64,000 nt of DNA from Vibrio hannami (GCF_029589055.1 NZ_JARQZP010000007.1:1798001-1862000), one strand, 5' to 3'. Shown: positions 7,834 to 17,323, counted from the first letter of the stretch. The notes: generated from the sequence alone by a model not told the origin. Numbers and translations are program-made.

Positions 7834-8757
7834 ATGGCTATAGATACACTCATTACGATAGGGATTTTTATTTTTGTCGCTGTCGCCTTTATTGCTGCGG
7901 GTGTAAAAACCGTCCCGCAAGGAAATAACTGGACCGTAGAACGTTTTGGTCGCTATACCCAGACCCTAAAACCAGGTTTAAACCTTATTATTCCTTTTAT
8001 CGATCGTATCGGATCAAAAATCAATATGATGGAAAGGGTGCTTGATATTCCGGCTCAGGAAGTGATCTCAAAGGATAATGCCAACGTTGTGATTGACGCG
8101 GTATGTTTTGTACAGGTGGTCGATGCATCGAAAGCAGCTTATGAAGTGAATGATCTGGAACACGCCATTCGCAACCTGACACTTACCAATATTCGTACCG
8201 TACTTGGATCGATGGAACTGGATGAGATGCTAAGTCAGCGTGACATGATAAACACTAAACTTCTCTCCATTGTTGATGAAGCAACAAACCCTTGGGGTGT
8301 AAAGGTTACCCGTATCGAGATTAAAGATGTACAGCCACCTTCTGACCTAACCGCTGCAATGAATGCGCAGATGAAAGCGGAACGTAATAAGCGAGCGGAA
8401 GTACTAGAAGCAGAAGGCGTTCGACAGGCTGAAATCCTGAGAGCAGAGGGTCAAAAACAATCAGAAATTCTAAAAGCAGAAGGTGATAAACAGGCTGCTA
8501 TTTTACAGGCAGAAGCTCGTGAACGTCAGGCTCAAGCAGAAGCTAAAGCAACTGAAATGGTCTCTAACGCAATAGCCAAAGGTGATATGCAGGCAGTTAA
8601 CTACTTTATTGCACAAGGCTATACTGATGCGCTGAAATCTATTGGTCAGGCTGAAAACGGCAAAATCATTATGCTTCCACTGGATGCCGCTGGTTTGATG
8701 GGTTCTGTCGCCGGCATTGCCGAAATGTTTAAAGATCAACACACCAACAATAAATAG
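7834..8757 (+). CDS. qmcA: SPFH-domain membrane protease regulator QmcA
   Basis: A stomatin/prohibitin-like (SPFH) inner-membrane protein; in E. coli QmcA associates with flotillin-like microdomains and with FtsH-HflKC functions. An N-terminal membrane helix (~5-25) is followed by the band-7 domain (VPQGNNWTVERFGRY onwards) and a coiled coil of tandem AEGxxQxxIL units at ~185-225. The start is the ATG at 7834 behind GAAGGAACGTCTT; longer frames would begin inside the preceding terminator. Length is 307 aa, normal. It is 9 bases upstream of nfeD, the usual partner of SPFH proteins. Confidence 0.92.
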   Translation: MAIDTLITIGIFIFVAVAFIAAGVKTVPQGNNWTVERFGRYTQTLKPGLNLIIPFIDRIGSKINMMERVLDIPAQEVISKDNANVVIDAVCFVQVVDASKAAYEVNDLEHAIRNLTLTNIRTVLGSMELDEMLSQRDMINTKLLSIVDEATNPWGVKVTRIEIKDVQPPSDLTAAMNAQMKAERNKRAEVLEAEGVRQAEILRAEGQKQSEILKAEGDKQAAILQAEARERQAQAEAKATEMVSNAIAKGDMQAVNYFIAQGYTDALKSIGQAENGKIIMLPLDAAGLMGSVAGIAEMFKDQHTNNK

Positions 8758-8766
8758 GATGCCGCT

Positions 8767-9219
8767 TTGATAGAGTTACTACAGCAGGTTAATCATTGGC
8801 ACTGGCTAGCGTTTGGCCTGTTGCTATTATCTGGTGAATTATTGGGCACTGCAGGATACTTCCTCTGGCTTGGTATATCTTCAATAGTGGTTGGGCTTAT
8901 TCTGGCGGTTTTGCCTTTAGGATGGCAGATACAGTGGGTTAGCTTTGCTTGTTTTTCACTGTTTACCACCTGGTTGTGGTGGCGTTATCAGCATAAAAAA
9001 GACCAGGATTCTGAAAAGGATAGTTTTCTCAACCAAAGAGAGAAGCAGATGATTGGCAAAACCACACGTGTTGAAGCCGACGTACTTCAGGGAAGCTGTC
9101 GGGTTCGTATAGGTGACACTACCTGGTCAGCCAAATGTCATCAGGACATCAAAGCCGGGACTCTGGTTAAAGTTGTCGATGTGGATGGTATCGTATTAAC
9201 CATTGAACCTGTCGAGTAA
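8767..9219 (+). CDS. nfeD: NfeD family membrane protein
   Basis: A short NfeD-type protein (150 aa) with two or three N-terminal membrane helices (~12-75) and a C-terminal OB-fold (~95-150, containing GKTTRVEADVLQGSCRVRI). NfeD partners stomatin-type proteins and probably anchors or modulates QmcA oligomers. The start appears to be TTG at 8767 behind AGGATG, because the nearby ATG at 8759 meets a stop after two codons. It ends in a shared terminator with convergent cueR. Confidence 0.88.
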   Translation: MIELLQQVNHWHWLAFGLLLLSGELLGTAGYFLWLGISSIVVGLILAVLPLGWQIQWVSFACFSLFTTWLWWRYQHKKDQDSEKDSFLNQREKQMIGKTTRVEADVLQGSCRVRIGDTTWSAKCHQDIKAGTLVKVVDVDGIVLTIEPVE

Positions 9220-9226
9220 TAATTAG

Positions 9227-9257
9227 AAGGGGAAGCCGGGTCAGCTCCCCTTTTTCA
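9227..9257. terminator. Terminator shared by nfeD and cueR
   Basis: AAGGGGAAGC pairs with GCTCCCCTTT, with one bulge, and a T run follows on the plus strand. The hairpin overlaps the last codons of cueR. Confidence 0.7.
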
Positions 9258-9633
9258 AGTCATCGATAATTGGACATTCAGACTCAGAGTTTCCAGGGCA
9301 CTCTGATATCCACTTCTCTAACTGCGCTTTAATTTCGTTTAACTCAGTCAATTTCTGTTCCACTTCAACAAGCTTATCCGCTGCTTTCTGTTTAACCGCA
9401 GCACTTGTTCTTTGGTTGTCCTGAGCCAGCTCTACTAATGCTTTACATTCATCAAGAGAAAAACCCGCCCTTTTGGCTCGAGCAACAATTATAAGTTCGT
9501 CAATATGTTGCTGGCTATATTGGCGGTATCCATTATCAGCACGCATTGGCGCACTGATAATGCCTTTGTCTTCATATAAGCGAATCGACTTTGAGGACAG
9601 GTTGGTAAGTTTTGCGATTTCGCTGATGTTCAT
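9241..9633 (-). CDS. cueR: Cu(I)-responsive MerR-family regulator CueR
   Basis: A MerR-type activator: N-terminal winged helix (MNISEIAKLTNLSSKSIRLYE), a dimerisation helix and a metal-binding loop. The CPGNSESECP loop near the C terminus has the two cysteines that ligate Cu(I) or Ag(I) in CueR, which separates it from ZntR or SoxR. It normally activates a copper-export ATPase and a copper oxidase by reshaping a long-spacer promoter; no such target is in this window. I prefer the ATG at 9633 over a GTG six codons upstream that lacks a ribosome site. Length is 130 aa. Confidence 0.88.
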   Translation of the reverse strand: MNISEIAKLTNLSSKSIRLYEDKGIISAPMRADNGYRQYSQQHIDELIIVARAKRAGFSLDECKALVELAQDNQRTSAAVKQKAADKLVEVEQKLTELNEIKAQLEKWISECPGNSESECPIIDDLKKGS

Positions 9634-9669
9634 CTTTTTTGTTGGAGTCACATATATTCGACAATACGC

Positions 9670-10449
9670 TTATTGTACTACCAACCAGGATAAAATAGTC
9701 TTTCTTTCATCAACTGATGCCTTGCCGAACCAGTACTCCATCATTTCTTCAGGTTTATTAGTTGCAGAAAACGGTAGTGAAATCGACGCCCGGTTCTCAA
9801 ACGCCCAGCTAGTGAAACGTGACTGGCTTTCGGAGCTAGCTTCATGATACCAATATTCAACCATATCTATTGGTTTCGACTTGCTCTCTTTTTCAGCAAC
9901 TGTCGTGACTACAGGTTGACCTGCACCATGATCAAAAAGTTCAGTTACTGCATTGATGTAACCACCAGGTATATGGAAGTTATACCTAGCTGTATTGTTG
10001 GCGTTATTCAGCTCGAAATTAAGCCCATCCTCGCCAACTTCAGTTAGTACGCTGTTATCTACGGGAAATTTTAAAAACTGGGTCGTAGTACAATTATCGG
10101 AACACGTTTCTGCGGTTGGAGCATATTCTTCAACAGAGACAACTCCCTCTTTATATTTTACTGTGCTGTAGTTTGTGTATGATTTAAACGTAGTTACATC
10201 CAGTTTTACGTATGAACTCGGTATATTGGTATGCGTCTGCGAGTAGTTCCCCACCAACGTGAGTTTTGAGTCAACCAAATTGGCTCCGAAAAGAGTCTCT
10301 ACTACTGGGGATAAAGGCTTGGCTACTATCTGTTTATAATTGTGCTTCGTGTTAACCGCCGCAATAGCATCATCAAAGTTACTGTCGGAATCTAAAGTAG
10401 TACAACCGACAAACAAAACAGTAGAAAGAACAGTCAGAACTTTTTGCAT
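9670..10449 (-). CDS. Uncharacterised lipoprotein with paired C-terminal motifs
   Basis: The N terminus is a lipoprotein signal with lipobox LFVGC (C16 lipidated), so the mature protein is membrane-anchored in the envelope. The body is 259 aa, Asn/Thr/Ser-rich and likely beta-structured, with a cysteine pair at C116 and C120. Near the end, two copies of EYW-[YF]-x-x-A-S-x(6-8)-S-W occur at ~198-215 and ~238-255, 40 residues apart. They recall the tail of UPF0319/DUF2057 proteins, but the N-terminal part does not look like that family. I do not recognise a function. It is the only gene between cueR and the porin. Confidence 0.6.
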   Translation of the reverse strand: MQKVLTVLSTVLFVGCTTLDSDSNFDDAIAAVNTKHNYKQIVAKPLSPVVETLFGANLVDSKLTLVGNYSQTHTNIPSSYVKLDVTTFKSYTNYSTVKYKEGVVSVEEYAPTAETCSDNCTTTQFLKFPVDNSVLTEVGEDGLNFELNNANNTARYNFHIPGGYINAVTELFDHGAGQPVVTTVAEKESKSKPIDMVEYWYHEASSESQSRFTSWAFENRASISLPFSATNKPEEMMEYWFGKASVDERKTILSWLVVQ

Positions 10450-10472
10450 ATGCCCTAAAACTCCTTTTGGTT

Positions 10473-10505
10473 AAATAAGAAAGACGCTGGTACTATGCCA
10501 GCGTC
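10473..10505 (-). terminator. Porin gene terminator
   Basis: On the minus strand GACGCTGG and CCAGCGTC form an 8-bp stem with a 7-base loop, followed by a T-rich tail, 29 bases after the porin stop. Confidence 0.7.
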
Positions 10506-10533
10506 AAATAAAAGGCAAAGTGTATTAACTAGA

Positions 10534-11586
10534 TTAGAAGCCGTATTCTAGACCAACACGTGCAAACATTTTGTCCTTGTCTTTGCCATCAGTACCGTCG
10601 TTGTAAGCATTGTGTGAACCTACACGAAGGTATGGAACAAAGCCATTTTTCACATACATTAGCTGACCCGAAATTACAGATTCGTCATCATTTAGCTTCA
10701 CGCCATTTACTTCTGACTCTTCGTTAAATGCGTAACCTAGCTTGAAGCCCCATGGACCATTCCAGTACTGGCCGATAATAGAGTATTGAGACTGTTTTGC
10801 TTCCTGACCACTGTAATCCGCTGCTCCGTGGCCATCCGCACCTTTACCATCATGCTTGGACTCACCTTCGTTGTACTTATAAGCACCCGCGATACCAAAA
10901 CCACCTGGTAGAGGAATTTCAAAACCAGCAATATAAGCTGTAGAGTCGATTTCTGAACCACCATACTTAGAATTCGACTCATATCCGCCATGAAGTGTTA
11001 CAGTCTCAGCTACCGTGTAGTGCATAGAAGCACCAACATGATGTGAGCCATCGGTACCTGTATCACCACGGCCAACAGAAAGACTATAAGTAAACCCGCC
11101 AAATGCTGGTGAATCATAACGAGCGATATCACTTTTACGGTCGTAATGAGCCTTAACATCACCACCCCAGTCAAATACACGTCCTAAGCCAGGGTTAGAA
11201 TATGGCCAGTCAACGATTTCATACAAAGGTGTCAACATACGACCAAAACGCACTTTACCCCAGTCACCACTTAAACCAAGAAAAGTATCACGTGCGCCCA
11301 GCTTACCATTGGCTCCATCATCACCAACATAGCCAGACTCAATCTGCATAAATACGTTCACGTTATCGAACATATCTTTATTAGCACGAAATCCAATACG
11401 AGACTCGTTCTCGTAATCATAGCCCGTGCCATCTTCCTGATAAAACGCAGAAATAGCTGCAACACCATACGCTGAAACATTGAAATCTGAAATGATGCCA
11501 ACCTGACCAGTTTCATTTGCGAATGAACCTGAAGACACCATTGCCACTGCTGCACCCACAAGGGTGCGTCGAAACATTTTTTCCAT
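10534..11586 (-). CDS. General outer-membrane porin (Porin_4 type)
   Basis: A trimeric-type Gram-negative porin of 350 aa: a signal peptide (cleavage after SFA, ~24), amphipathic beta-strands throughout, loop-3-like acidic segments and the terminal aromatic residue (EYGF) used by the Bam machinery. It is related to OmpU/OmpC-type porins but I cannot assign it to OmpU. The start ATG at 11586 is preceded by AGGAG at 7 bases. The long upstream region (460 bases) holds a CRP-like site and an A/T-rich leader, as expected for a highly regulated porin. ToxR control is possible but not shown. Confidence 0.88.
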   Translation of the reverse strand: MEKMFRRTLVGAAVAMVSSGSFANETGQVGIISDFNVSAYGVAAISAFYQEDGTGYDYENESRIGFRANKDMFDNVNVFMQIESGYVGDDGANGKLGARDTFLGLSGDWGKVRFGRMLTPLYEIVDWPYSNPGLGRVFDWGGDVKAHYDRKSDIARYDSPAFGGFTYSLSVGRGDTGTDGSHHVGASMHYTVAETVTLHGGYESNSKYGGSEIDSTAYIAGFEIPLPGGFGIAGAYKYNEGESKHDGKGADGHGAADYSGQEAKQSQYSIIGQYWNGPWGFKLGYAFNEESEVNGVKLNDDESVISGQLMYVKNGFVPYLRVGSHNAYNDGTDGKDKDKMFARVGLEYGF

Positions 11587-11803
11587 GGAATAACTCCTAA
11601 AAATTTATAAAGCTGTTTTTTAGTTTTTTCTCTTTAGTTGGCCGCCGTAGAGAAAAACTATTTTTATACCCAGAGATAAGTCTTAAAAATCAAGCTTTAC
11701 CACCTTCCGGTATGTAAAATAGACTAAATTTACGTAACAAAATATCCAACAAAAACTTATTTTTCTTTTAAAAAAATATGATGGCCTGCAAAGTTTTTAC
11801 AGA

Positions 11804-11825
11804 ACATTGATCCGAATCACATACA
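11804..11825 (-). promoter_or_regulatory. Possible CRP binding site
   Basis: TTGATCCGAATCACA contains a perfect TCACA half-site with correct 6-base spacing from a degenerate TTGA half-site. It lies about 220 bases upstream of the porin start codon. It matches the family consensus only in part. Confidence 0.4.
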
Positions 11826-12000
11826 CACATTAAATGCATTCGATTATTTTTATTTTTGATGCGAATGTAATTTTTAGTGCATGTTTTATAAGTATTTTTA
11901 ATGAGTAATCCGTTTAACTGGAAGTGAAAAACGCCTTCCGATAATTAATCAGACATGTCTCGCATATTAACGAAAAGAAATTTGAATCGAATAGACAATA

Positions 12001-12029
12001 AAAAAGCACTCATAAAAGAGTGCTTTTTT
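12001..12029 (-). terminator. ligA terminator
   Basis: AAAAAGCACTC and GAGTGCTTTTTT form a strong stem with a 6-base loop, 18 bases after the ligA stop on the minus strand. Confidence 0.85.
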
Positions 12030-12046
12030 AGCAAATATGGATGGAT

Positions 12047-14067
12047 TTATTTAACGGAGTTAATTAAGTCAACGAGTGCTTGTTCATCTCTTACTTCAAC
12101 TCCCAGCTCCTGAGCTTTAGTAAGTTTTGAACCAGCAGCTTCACCAGCAAATAAGATATCTGTCTTTTTAGAAACACTGCCTGTAACCTTAGCTCCTAAT
12201 GCTTGCAGTTCAGCCTTTGCCTCACTTCGGTTTAGCTGTGATAAGGAGCCCGTTAAAACAACGACTTTCCCTGCTAAAGGTTGAGGTGTTTCTTCAGACA
12301 ACTCTTCAATTTCAGGCCAGTGAATGCCTTGTTCTATCAAATCACGAATAACAGATTGATTTTTATCCTGGTGAAAAAAGCTCACGACATGGCTTGCAAC
12401 AATCTCACCTACATCTTGCACCTTAATAAGCTGATCGTGAGTTGCTGATTCAATGCAGTCGAGAGACTTAAAGTGCATAGCCAGGTTAGCAGCCGTTGCC
12501 TCACCAACTTCGCGAATTCCCAGAGAGTATAAAAATCGCGGCAATGTCGTTTGTTTAGATTTATTTAAAGCATCTACAACATTCTGTGCGGATTTAGGCC
12601 CCATGCGATCAAGAGCAGTAAGAACCCCAGGAGAGAGCTTAAACAGGTCGGCTGGTGTTTCGACCATTTCTTTGTCAACCAGTTGTTCTATAACCTTTAC
12701 TCCAAGGCCGTCGACATCAAGCGCCTTTCTGGAAACGAAGTGTTTTAATGCCTCTTTTCGTTGAGCCTGGCACACTAAACCACCAGTACAGCGAGTAACT
12801 GCTTCGCCTTCGATACGCTCAACTTCAGACTCACAAACCGGGCATCGGGTTGGAAACTCGATCTCTCTTGCATCTTCTGTTCTGCGCTCTAGCACAACTC
12901 CAGTAATTTGCGGAATAACGTCACCAGCTCGCCTAATCACTACCGTATCGCCGATTTTCACGCCTAATCGCTCTATTTCATCAGCATTATGTAAAGTAGC
13001 GTTGCTTACTGTAACCCCCCGACAAACACAGGTTCTAATTTAGCGACTGGCGTAATCGCGCCTGTTCTTCCTACCTGAAATTCAACGTCATTAAGGGTTG
13101 TAATTTCTTCCTGAGCCGGGAACTTATAGGCGATTGCCCAGCGCGGTGCTCTGGCAACAAACCCTAAAGATTCCTGAATTTCAACATCGTCAACCTTGAT
13201 GACCACTCCATCAATCTCATAAGCTAACCCATCACGACGAGTTAGTATGTCCTGATAGTAGCTCTTCACATCGATTAAAGAATCAACCAACTTGGTCTCA
13301 GGGCACATAGGTAATCCCCAGCTTTTCAGCTTCAGGAATCGATTATAGTGGCTGCCCGGTAATTCAACACCTTCGACAACACCAACACTATATGCATAAA
13401 AGCTGAGCGGTCGTGATGCTGTAATCTTAGAATCCAGCTGCCTTAAGCTTCCCGCTGCTGCGTTTCGAGGGTTTGCAAATACTTTTTGTCCATTCGCGCG
13501 AGCCTTATCATTCAGCTTTTCGAATCCCGCTTTAGGCATAAATACTTCGCCACGCACTTCTATTCTTTCTGGCCAGTCATCACCCTGCAATTTGAGTGGA
13601 ATAGCATTGATCGTGCGTACATTTTCGGTGATATTTTCGCCTGTAGTACCATCACCTCGGGTAGCCGCCTGTACAAGTGTACCGTTTTCATACAACAAGC
13701 TTACAGCTAAACCATCAAGTTTAGGTTCGCAGCAATATTGCGAAATTTCGCTACCGATAAGGCGATCTTGAGCTCTTTTCTGGAACGCTTCCAGCTCTTC
13801 ATCACTAAAAGCATTGTCTAGAGACAACATCGGAATTTCATGAGATACCTGAGAAAAACCATCTAATGGCGCTCCACCCACTCGCTGACTTGGAGAATCC
13901 ATCGTCACTAACTCAGGATGCTCACCTTCCAGCTCTAAAAGTTCCCGCATCAAACGGTCATATTCCGCATCCGGGATCTCAGGGTTATCTTCAACATAGT
14001 ACTTCACTCCGTGATAATGAATAGATTCTCGGAGTTGACTGATTTTCTCTTTAGCGGTTATGGACAT
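12047..14067 (-). CDS. ligA: NAD-dependent DNA ligase LigA, frameshifted in this sequence
   Basis: LigA seals nicks in DNA replication and repair using NAD+. The N-terminal part (14067 to about 13006) has the adenylation domain with CEPKLDGLA (K116 is the adenylated lysine). The C-terminal part has the OB fold (VVIRRAGDVIPQ), the four-cysteine zinc site, helix-hairpin-helix repeats and a BRCT domain (~595-670). The frame breaks at a C6 run (13015-13020; G6 on the coding strand). Adding one G gives VTVSNATLHNADEIERLG and one 673 aa protein, the usual length. Bacterial ligA is normally essential and single-copy, so a sequencing error is the best explanation. It lies downstream of zipA, as in other gammaproteobacteria. 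Confidence 0.9.
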
Positions 14068-14144
14068 ATCAATACACTTATATCTTGAAATAGGTTGCCA
14101 TCGGGGTGGCTCTTATTGATGGTTATACTAATTAGTAGAAACTT

Positions 14145-14172
14145 CAAGGGCTCCCGTCTTTAGGAGCCCTTG
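14145..14172 (-). terminator. zipA terminator
   Basis: CAAGGGCTCC and GGAGCCCTTG pair in a 10-bp stem with an 8-base loop, 29 bases past the zipA stop. The tail is only moderately T-rich, so some read-through into ligA is likely. Confidence 0.6.
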
Positions 14173-14200
14173 TATTAACACTTTTTAATGTTGATCGATG

Positions 14201-15061
14201 TTACTTTGTTCGATCGTTAAAGGCTCTGATCTGCGCGCGGTAGTCAGATAGTCTGTCTGGTGTCATCAGATGGCGTTGATCGTCCAGAACATTGCCACCC
14301 ATGTCATCTGCAATCTGCTGCGCTGTTTTCAGCATTAATTTAAAGTTTTGATCGGCTTCGCCAAAGCAAGGTAACGTCATAAAGAAGGAGATACCCATGG
14401 TAGTAAAGGTTTCAGGATCATCATGTTTTAATGTTCCTGGATGCATCATGTTAGCAACACTAAACAGTACTTTCCCAGAGCCAGAAAGGTCATTATGACG
14501 ATGGAATATATCCATCTCACCGTATTTCAGACCGTTCTGCTCCATACTGTCAAACAGCCTGGTTCCAACAAACGGAATATCATCCGAGGTATGAACATTC
14601 AGAACGATAACTTCCATTTCAGGTTCAGCAGGTTCTTCTGGTTCTGATACCGCAGGTGTTTCACCTTCAACATCAATCCCCGGCGCTTCCTGCACATCTA
14701 CTTCAGAGATAACAATTGGATCATCCAAAATGCTATCTGAAGAGATATTAACCGTAGGCAACTCTTCTTCAAGAGGTTGTTCTTCAAAGCGCTGGTGTGA
14801 ATCGAGAGGGTCTTCCAGCGGGTCGTCAGCGAAAGTTCTTTTGGCGCCAAAACCTGGCTCACCTTTTGGTTTACGGATGATTTCATAATCATCAAGCGGC
14901 ATTTCCTGATGACTATCCATTGGCAAGTCATCATCTAACTCTACAGCTTTTGAGCCAAACTTTGTTTTGCCTTCCTTTTTATTTGACCACAGGCCGTGAA
15001 TCAAAAGCGCCAGGATGGCCAGGCCGCCTACAACAATGAGTACTAATCGCAATTCCTGCAT
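14201..15061 (-). CDS. zipA: Cell division protein ZipA
   Basis: ZipA tethers FtsZ to the inner membrane during septum formation. An N-terminal membrane anchor (~4-24) is followed by a charged stretch, a long acidic Pro/Glu-rich linker (~30-150) and the C-terminal FtsZ-binding domain (~155-286, with HPGTLKHDDPETF-like sequence and PCFGEADQNFKLML). Length is 286 aa, in the normal range. It is divergent from cysZ and upstream of ligA, the conserved order in the class. Confidence 0.93.
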   Translation of the reverse strand: MQELRLVLIVVGGLAILALLIHGLWSNKKEGKTKFGSKAVELDDDLPMDSHQEMPLDDYEIIRKPKGEPGFGAKRTFADDPLEDPLDSHQRFEEQPLEEELPTVNISSDSILDDPIVISEVDVQEAPGIDVEGETPAVSEPEEPAEPEMEVIVLNVHTSDDIPFVGTRLFDSMEQNGLKYGEMDIFHRHNDLSGSGKVLFSVANMMHPGTLKHDDPETFTTMGISFFMTLPCFGEADQNFKLMLKTAQQIADDMGGNVLDDQRHLMTPDRLSDYRAQIRAFNDRTK

Positions 15062-15282
15062 TATTCACTTCTCATATCGATCCAGCATTATCAGACGCTG
15101 AACATCATTTTTATTAGCTAATCAACGTACTTTACCAAAACTCTATGAAGTTTTTGAACAAATTAATGCAAGATGTTCAAGAAACCTTGTGATTCGCTGC
15201 ACGCTTTTTTCTTTTTCAATACAAGTACAATAGCCGGATACTCAGATTACCTCGGTCAACAAAGAAATTTTAGGGCGGTTTA

Positions 15283-16014
15283 ATGAAACAAAGTGGAGTT
15301 GGTTATTTTTTCCAGGGATTTAGCATCGCAATGACACCCGGCATCCGCCGCTTTGTCATATTTCCTTTACTGGCAAACATTTTATTGCTCGGTGGGGCGA
15401 TGTTCTACCTGTTTTCCAATCTGAATGATTGGATTACCGGCTGGATGGGTTATGTTCCGGACTGGCTATCATGGCTCTCTTACTTACTTTGGCCAATCCT
15501 TACGATTACGATTCTTGGTACCTTCTCTTATTTTTTTAGTACCATCGCGAACTTTATAGCCGCGCCTTTTAATGGCTTATTGGCAGAAAAGGTAGAAGAA
15601 AAGCTTTGTGGCAAACCAGACACAAGCTCAGGCGTACTGGATCTGTTAAAAGATACACCCAGAATCCTTGCACGAGAGTGGCAGAAGTTAATGTATTTTG
15701 CACCAAAGGCCATTGGTCTTTTTGTCCTGCTCTTGATACCTGCTTTAGGTCAGACTGTAGGCCCAGTGCTATGGTTTGTGTTCTCATCCTGGGTGTTAGC
15801 GATTCAGTATTGTGATTATCCGTTTGATAATCACAAAGTGCCATTTCGATTGATGCGAGATGATTTAAAACAGAATCAATCAAAAGCTTATGGATTTGGA
15901 GCAATGGTCGCTATTTTCACTGCAGTACCAATCCTTAACCTAATAGTCATGCCTGTAGCTGTTTGTGGCGCAACAGCAATGTGGGTAAATGAGTTTAAGT
16001 TAAACCACAAATAA
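15283..16014 (+). CDS. cysZ: Sulfate transporter CysZ
   Basis: CysZ is an inner-membrane sulfate permease that feeds the cysteine biosynthesis pathway and is inhibited by sulfite. The 243 aa product has four to six membrane or half-membrane helices, with the family start SGVGYFFQGFSIAMTPGIRRF and the conserved segment YFFSTIANFIAAPFNGLLAEK region. It is divergent from zipA and is followed by cysK 171 bases later, which ties uptake to assimilation. Confidence 0.92.
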   Translation: MKQSGVGYFFQGFSIAMTPGIRRFVIFPLLANILLLGGAMFYLFSNLNDWITGWMGYVPDWLSWLSYLLWPILTITILGTFSYFFSTIANFIAAPFNGLLAEKVEEKLCGKPDTSSGVLDLLKDTPRILAREWQKLMYFAPKAIGLFVLLLIPALGQTVGPVLWFVFSSWVLAIQYCDYPFDNHKVPFRLMRDDLKQNQSKAYGFGAMVAIFTAVPILNLIVMPVAVCGATAMWVNEFKLNHK

Positions 16015-16185
16015 TCAATTTACCCTGTCAGATATAAGATCTGGTTGTTGATTTCACTGACGATAACCAGATCTCCATAACTTATAACCTTTTGATCCTT
16101 TCCTGATTTTTCGTTCCCGCTTATTCTGTATCCATAGCACGAGAGAAGTAAAACCTCGCCACCGAAAACGAAAGGAATTTCAGAC

Positions 16186-17154
16186 ATGAGCAAGATCTAC
16201 GAAGACAATTCACTAACTATTGGTAACACTCCACTTGTACGCCTGAATAAAGTCAGTAACGGTAATGTTCTGGCTAAAATTGAAGCACGCAACCCAAGCT
16301 TCTCGGTAAAAGACCGTATTGGCGCGAACATGATTTGGGAAGCAGAAAAGTCTGGCAAACTTAAGCCTGGCGTTGAAATTGTTGAACCAACAAGTGGTAA
16401 CACGGGTATTGCTCTTGCGTTTGTTGCAGCGGCTCGTGGCTACAAACTCACTCTGACCATGCCTGAATCAATGAGTCTTGAGCGTCGTAAGCTTCTAAAA
16501 GCACTGGGCGCAAACCTTGAGCTGACAGAAGCAGCGAAAGGCATGAAAGGCGCAATTGCGAAAGCAGAAGAGATCGTTGCAAGCGACCCTACTAAATATA
16601 TCCTGCTTCAGCAGTTTGAAAACCCGGCTAACCCAGCTATTCACGAGCAAACTACCGGCCCTGAAGTATGGGAAGCGACAGATGGTGAAGTGGATGTATT
16701 TATCGCTGGTGTTGGTACAGGCGGTACTATCACAGGTACAGCGCGCTACATTAAAAACACTAAAGGCAAAGCAATCACCGCTGTTGCTGTAGAACCAGCC
16801 GAATCTCCGGTAATTAGTCAGGTGCTTGCGGGTGATGATGTTCAGCCAGCTCCACACAAAATTCAGGGTATCGGTGCCGGTTTCATTCCTGGTAACCTGG
16901 ATTTAGAACTACTGGATCGCGTTGAAACAGTAACTTCTGATGAAGCAATTGAAATGGCTCGCCGCCTAATGGAAGAAGAAGGTATTCTGGCAGGCATTTC
17001 TTCAGGTGCAGCGGTTGTTGCTGCAAATCGTATCGCAGCATTACCAGAGTTTGAAGGTAAAACAATTGTTACAGTTCTACCTAGCTCAGGTGAACGATAC
17101 CTAAGTACAGCACTATTCTCAGGTCTATTTACTGAAAAAGAAACAGAGCAATAA
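16186..17154 (+). CDS. cysK: Cysteine synthase A
   Basis: O-acetylserine (thiol)-lyase makes cysteine from O-acetylserine and sulfide with pyridoxal phosphate. The fold-type II motifs are clear: SVKDRIG (K42 forms the Schiff base), TSGNTG for substrate binding, GTGGTITG for the cofactor phosphate and a late PSSGERYLST segment. At 322 aa it is full length. The C terminus and active site are of CysK rather than CysM type. The start follows AAAGGAATTTCAGAC. It ends in a strong terminator. Confidence 0.95.
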   Translation: MSKIYEDNSLTIGNTPLVRLNKVSNGNVLAKIEARNPSFSVKDRIGANMIWEAEKSGKLKPGVEIVEPTSGNTGIALAFVAAARGYKLTLTMPESMSLERRKLLKALGANLELTEAAKGMKGAIAKAEEIVASDPTKYILLQQFENPANPAIHEQTTGPEVWEATDGEVDVFIAGVGTGGTITGTARYIKNTKGKAITAVAVEPAESPVISQVLAGDDVQPAPHKIQGIGAGFIPGNLDLELLDRVETVTSDEAIEMARRLMEEEGILAGISSGAAVVAANRIAALPEFEGKTIVTVLPSSGERYLSTALFSGLFTEKETEQ

Positions 17155-17192
17155 TTTCGTAACAAATATGTGTTGAAATCAAATTTTGAATT

Positions 17193-17219
17193 AAAAAGCC
17201 CCTTTATGGGGCTTTTTTT
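17193..17219 (+). terminator. cysK terminator
   Basis: AAAAAGCCCC and GGGGCTTTTTTT form a GC-rich stem with a T run. Confidence 0.88.
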
Positions 17220-17253
17220 ATTGACGCTACTCCCACCTTTGGTAATATCAGCC

Positions 17254-17284
17254 TTGTTTTATTTCTAGCATCAAAATAAAACAA
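17254..17284. promoter_or_regulatory. Inverted repeat 1 upstream of ptsH
   Basis: TTGTTTTATTT (17254-17264) and AAATAAAACAA (17274-17284) are perfect 11-base inverted arms around 9 bases. They may be an operator or a leader hairpin. No known site matches. Confidence 0.5.
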
Positions 17285-17298
17285 CTACATAATATTCC

Positions 17299-17323
17299 GT
17301 TATAAGCACATGATGCTTATAAC
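17299..17323. promoter_or_regulatory. Inverted repeat 2 upstream of ptsH
   Basis: GTTATAAGCA and TGCTTATAAC are perfect 10-base arms around CATGA, 132 bases before the ptsH start. They are too A/T-rich and lack a T run, so a terminator is unlikely; an operator is the simpler reading. Confidence 0.5.

Larger units (their letters stand above)
11587..12046. promoter_or_regulatory. 460-base porin upstream region
   Basis: There is no credible gene here. The part next to the porin (11587-11830) is very A/T-rich, with a long leader. A CRP-like site lies at 11804-11825. The far end holds the ligA terminator at 12001-12029. The stretch 11830-11990 is A/T-rich with no feature I can name. Confidence 0.5.
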
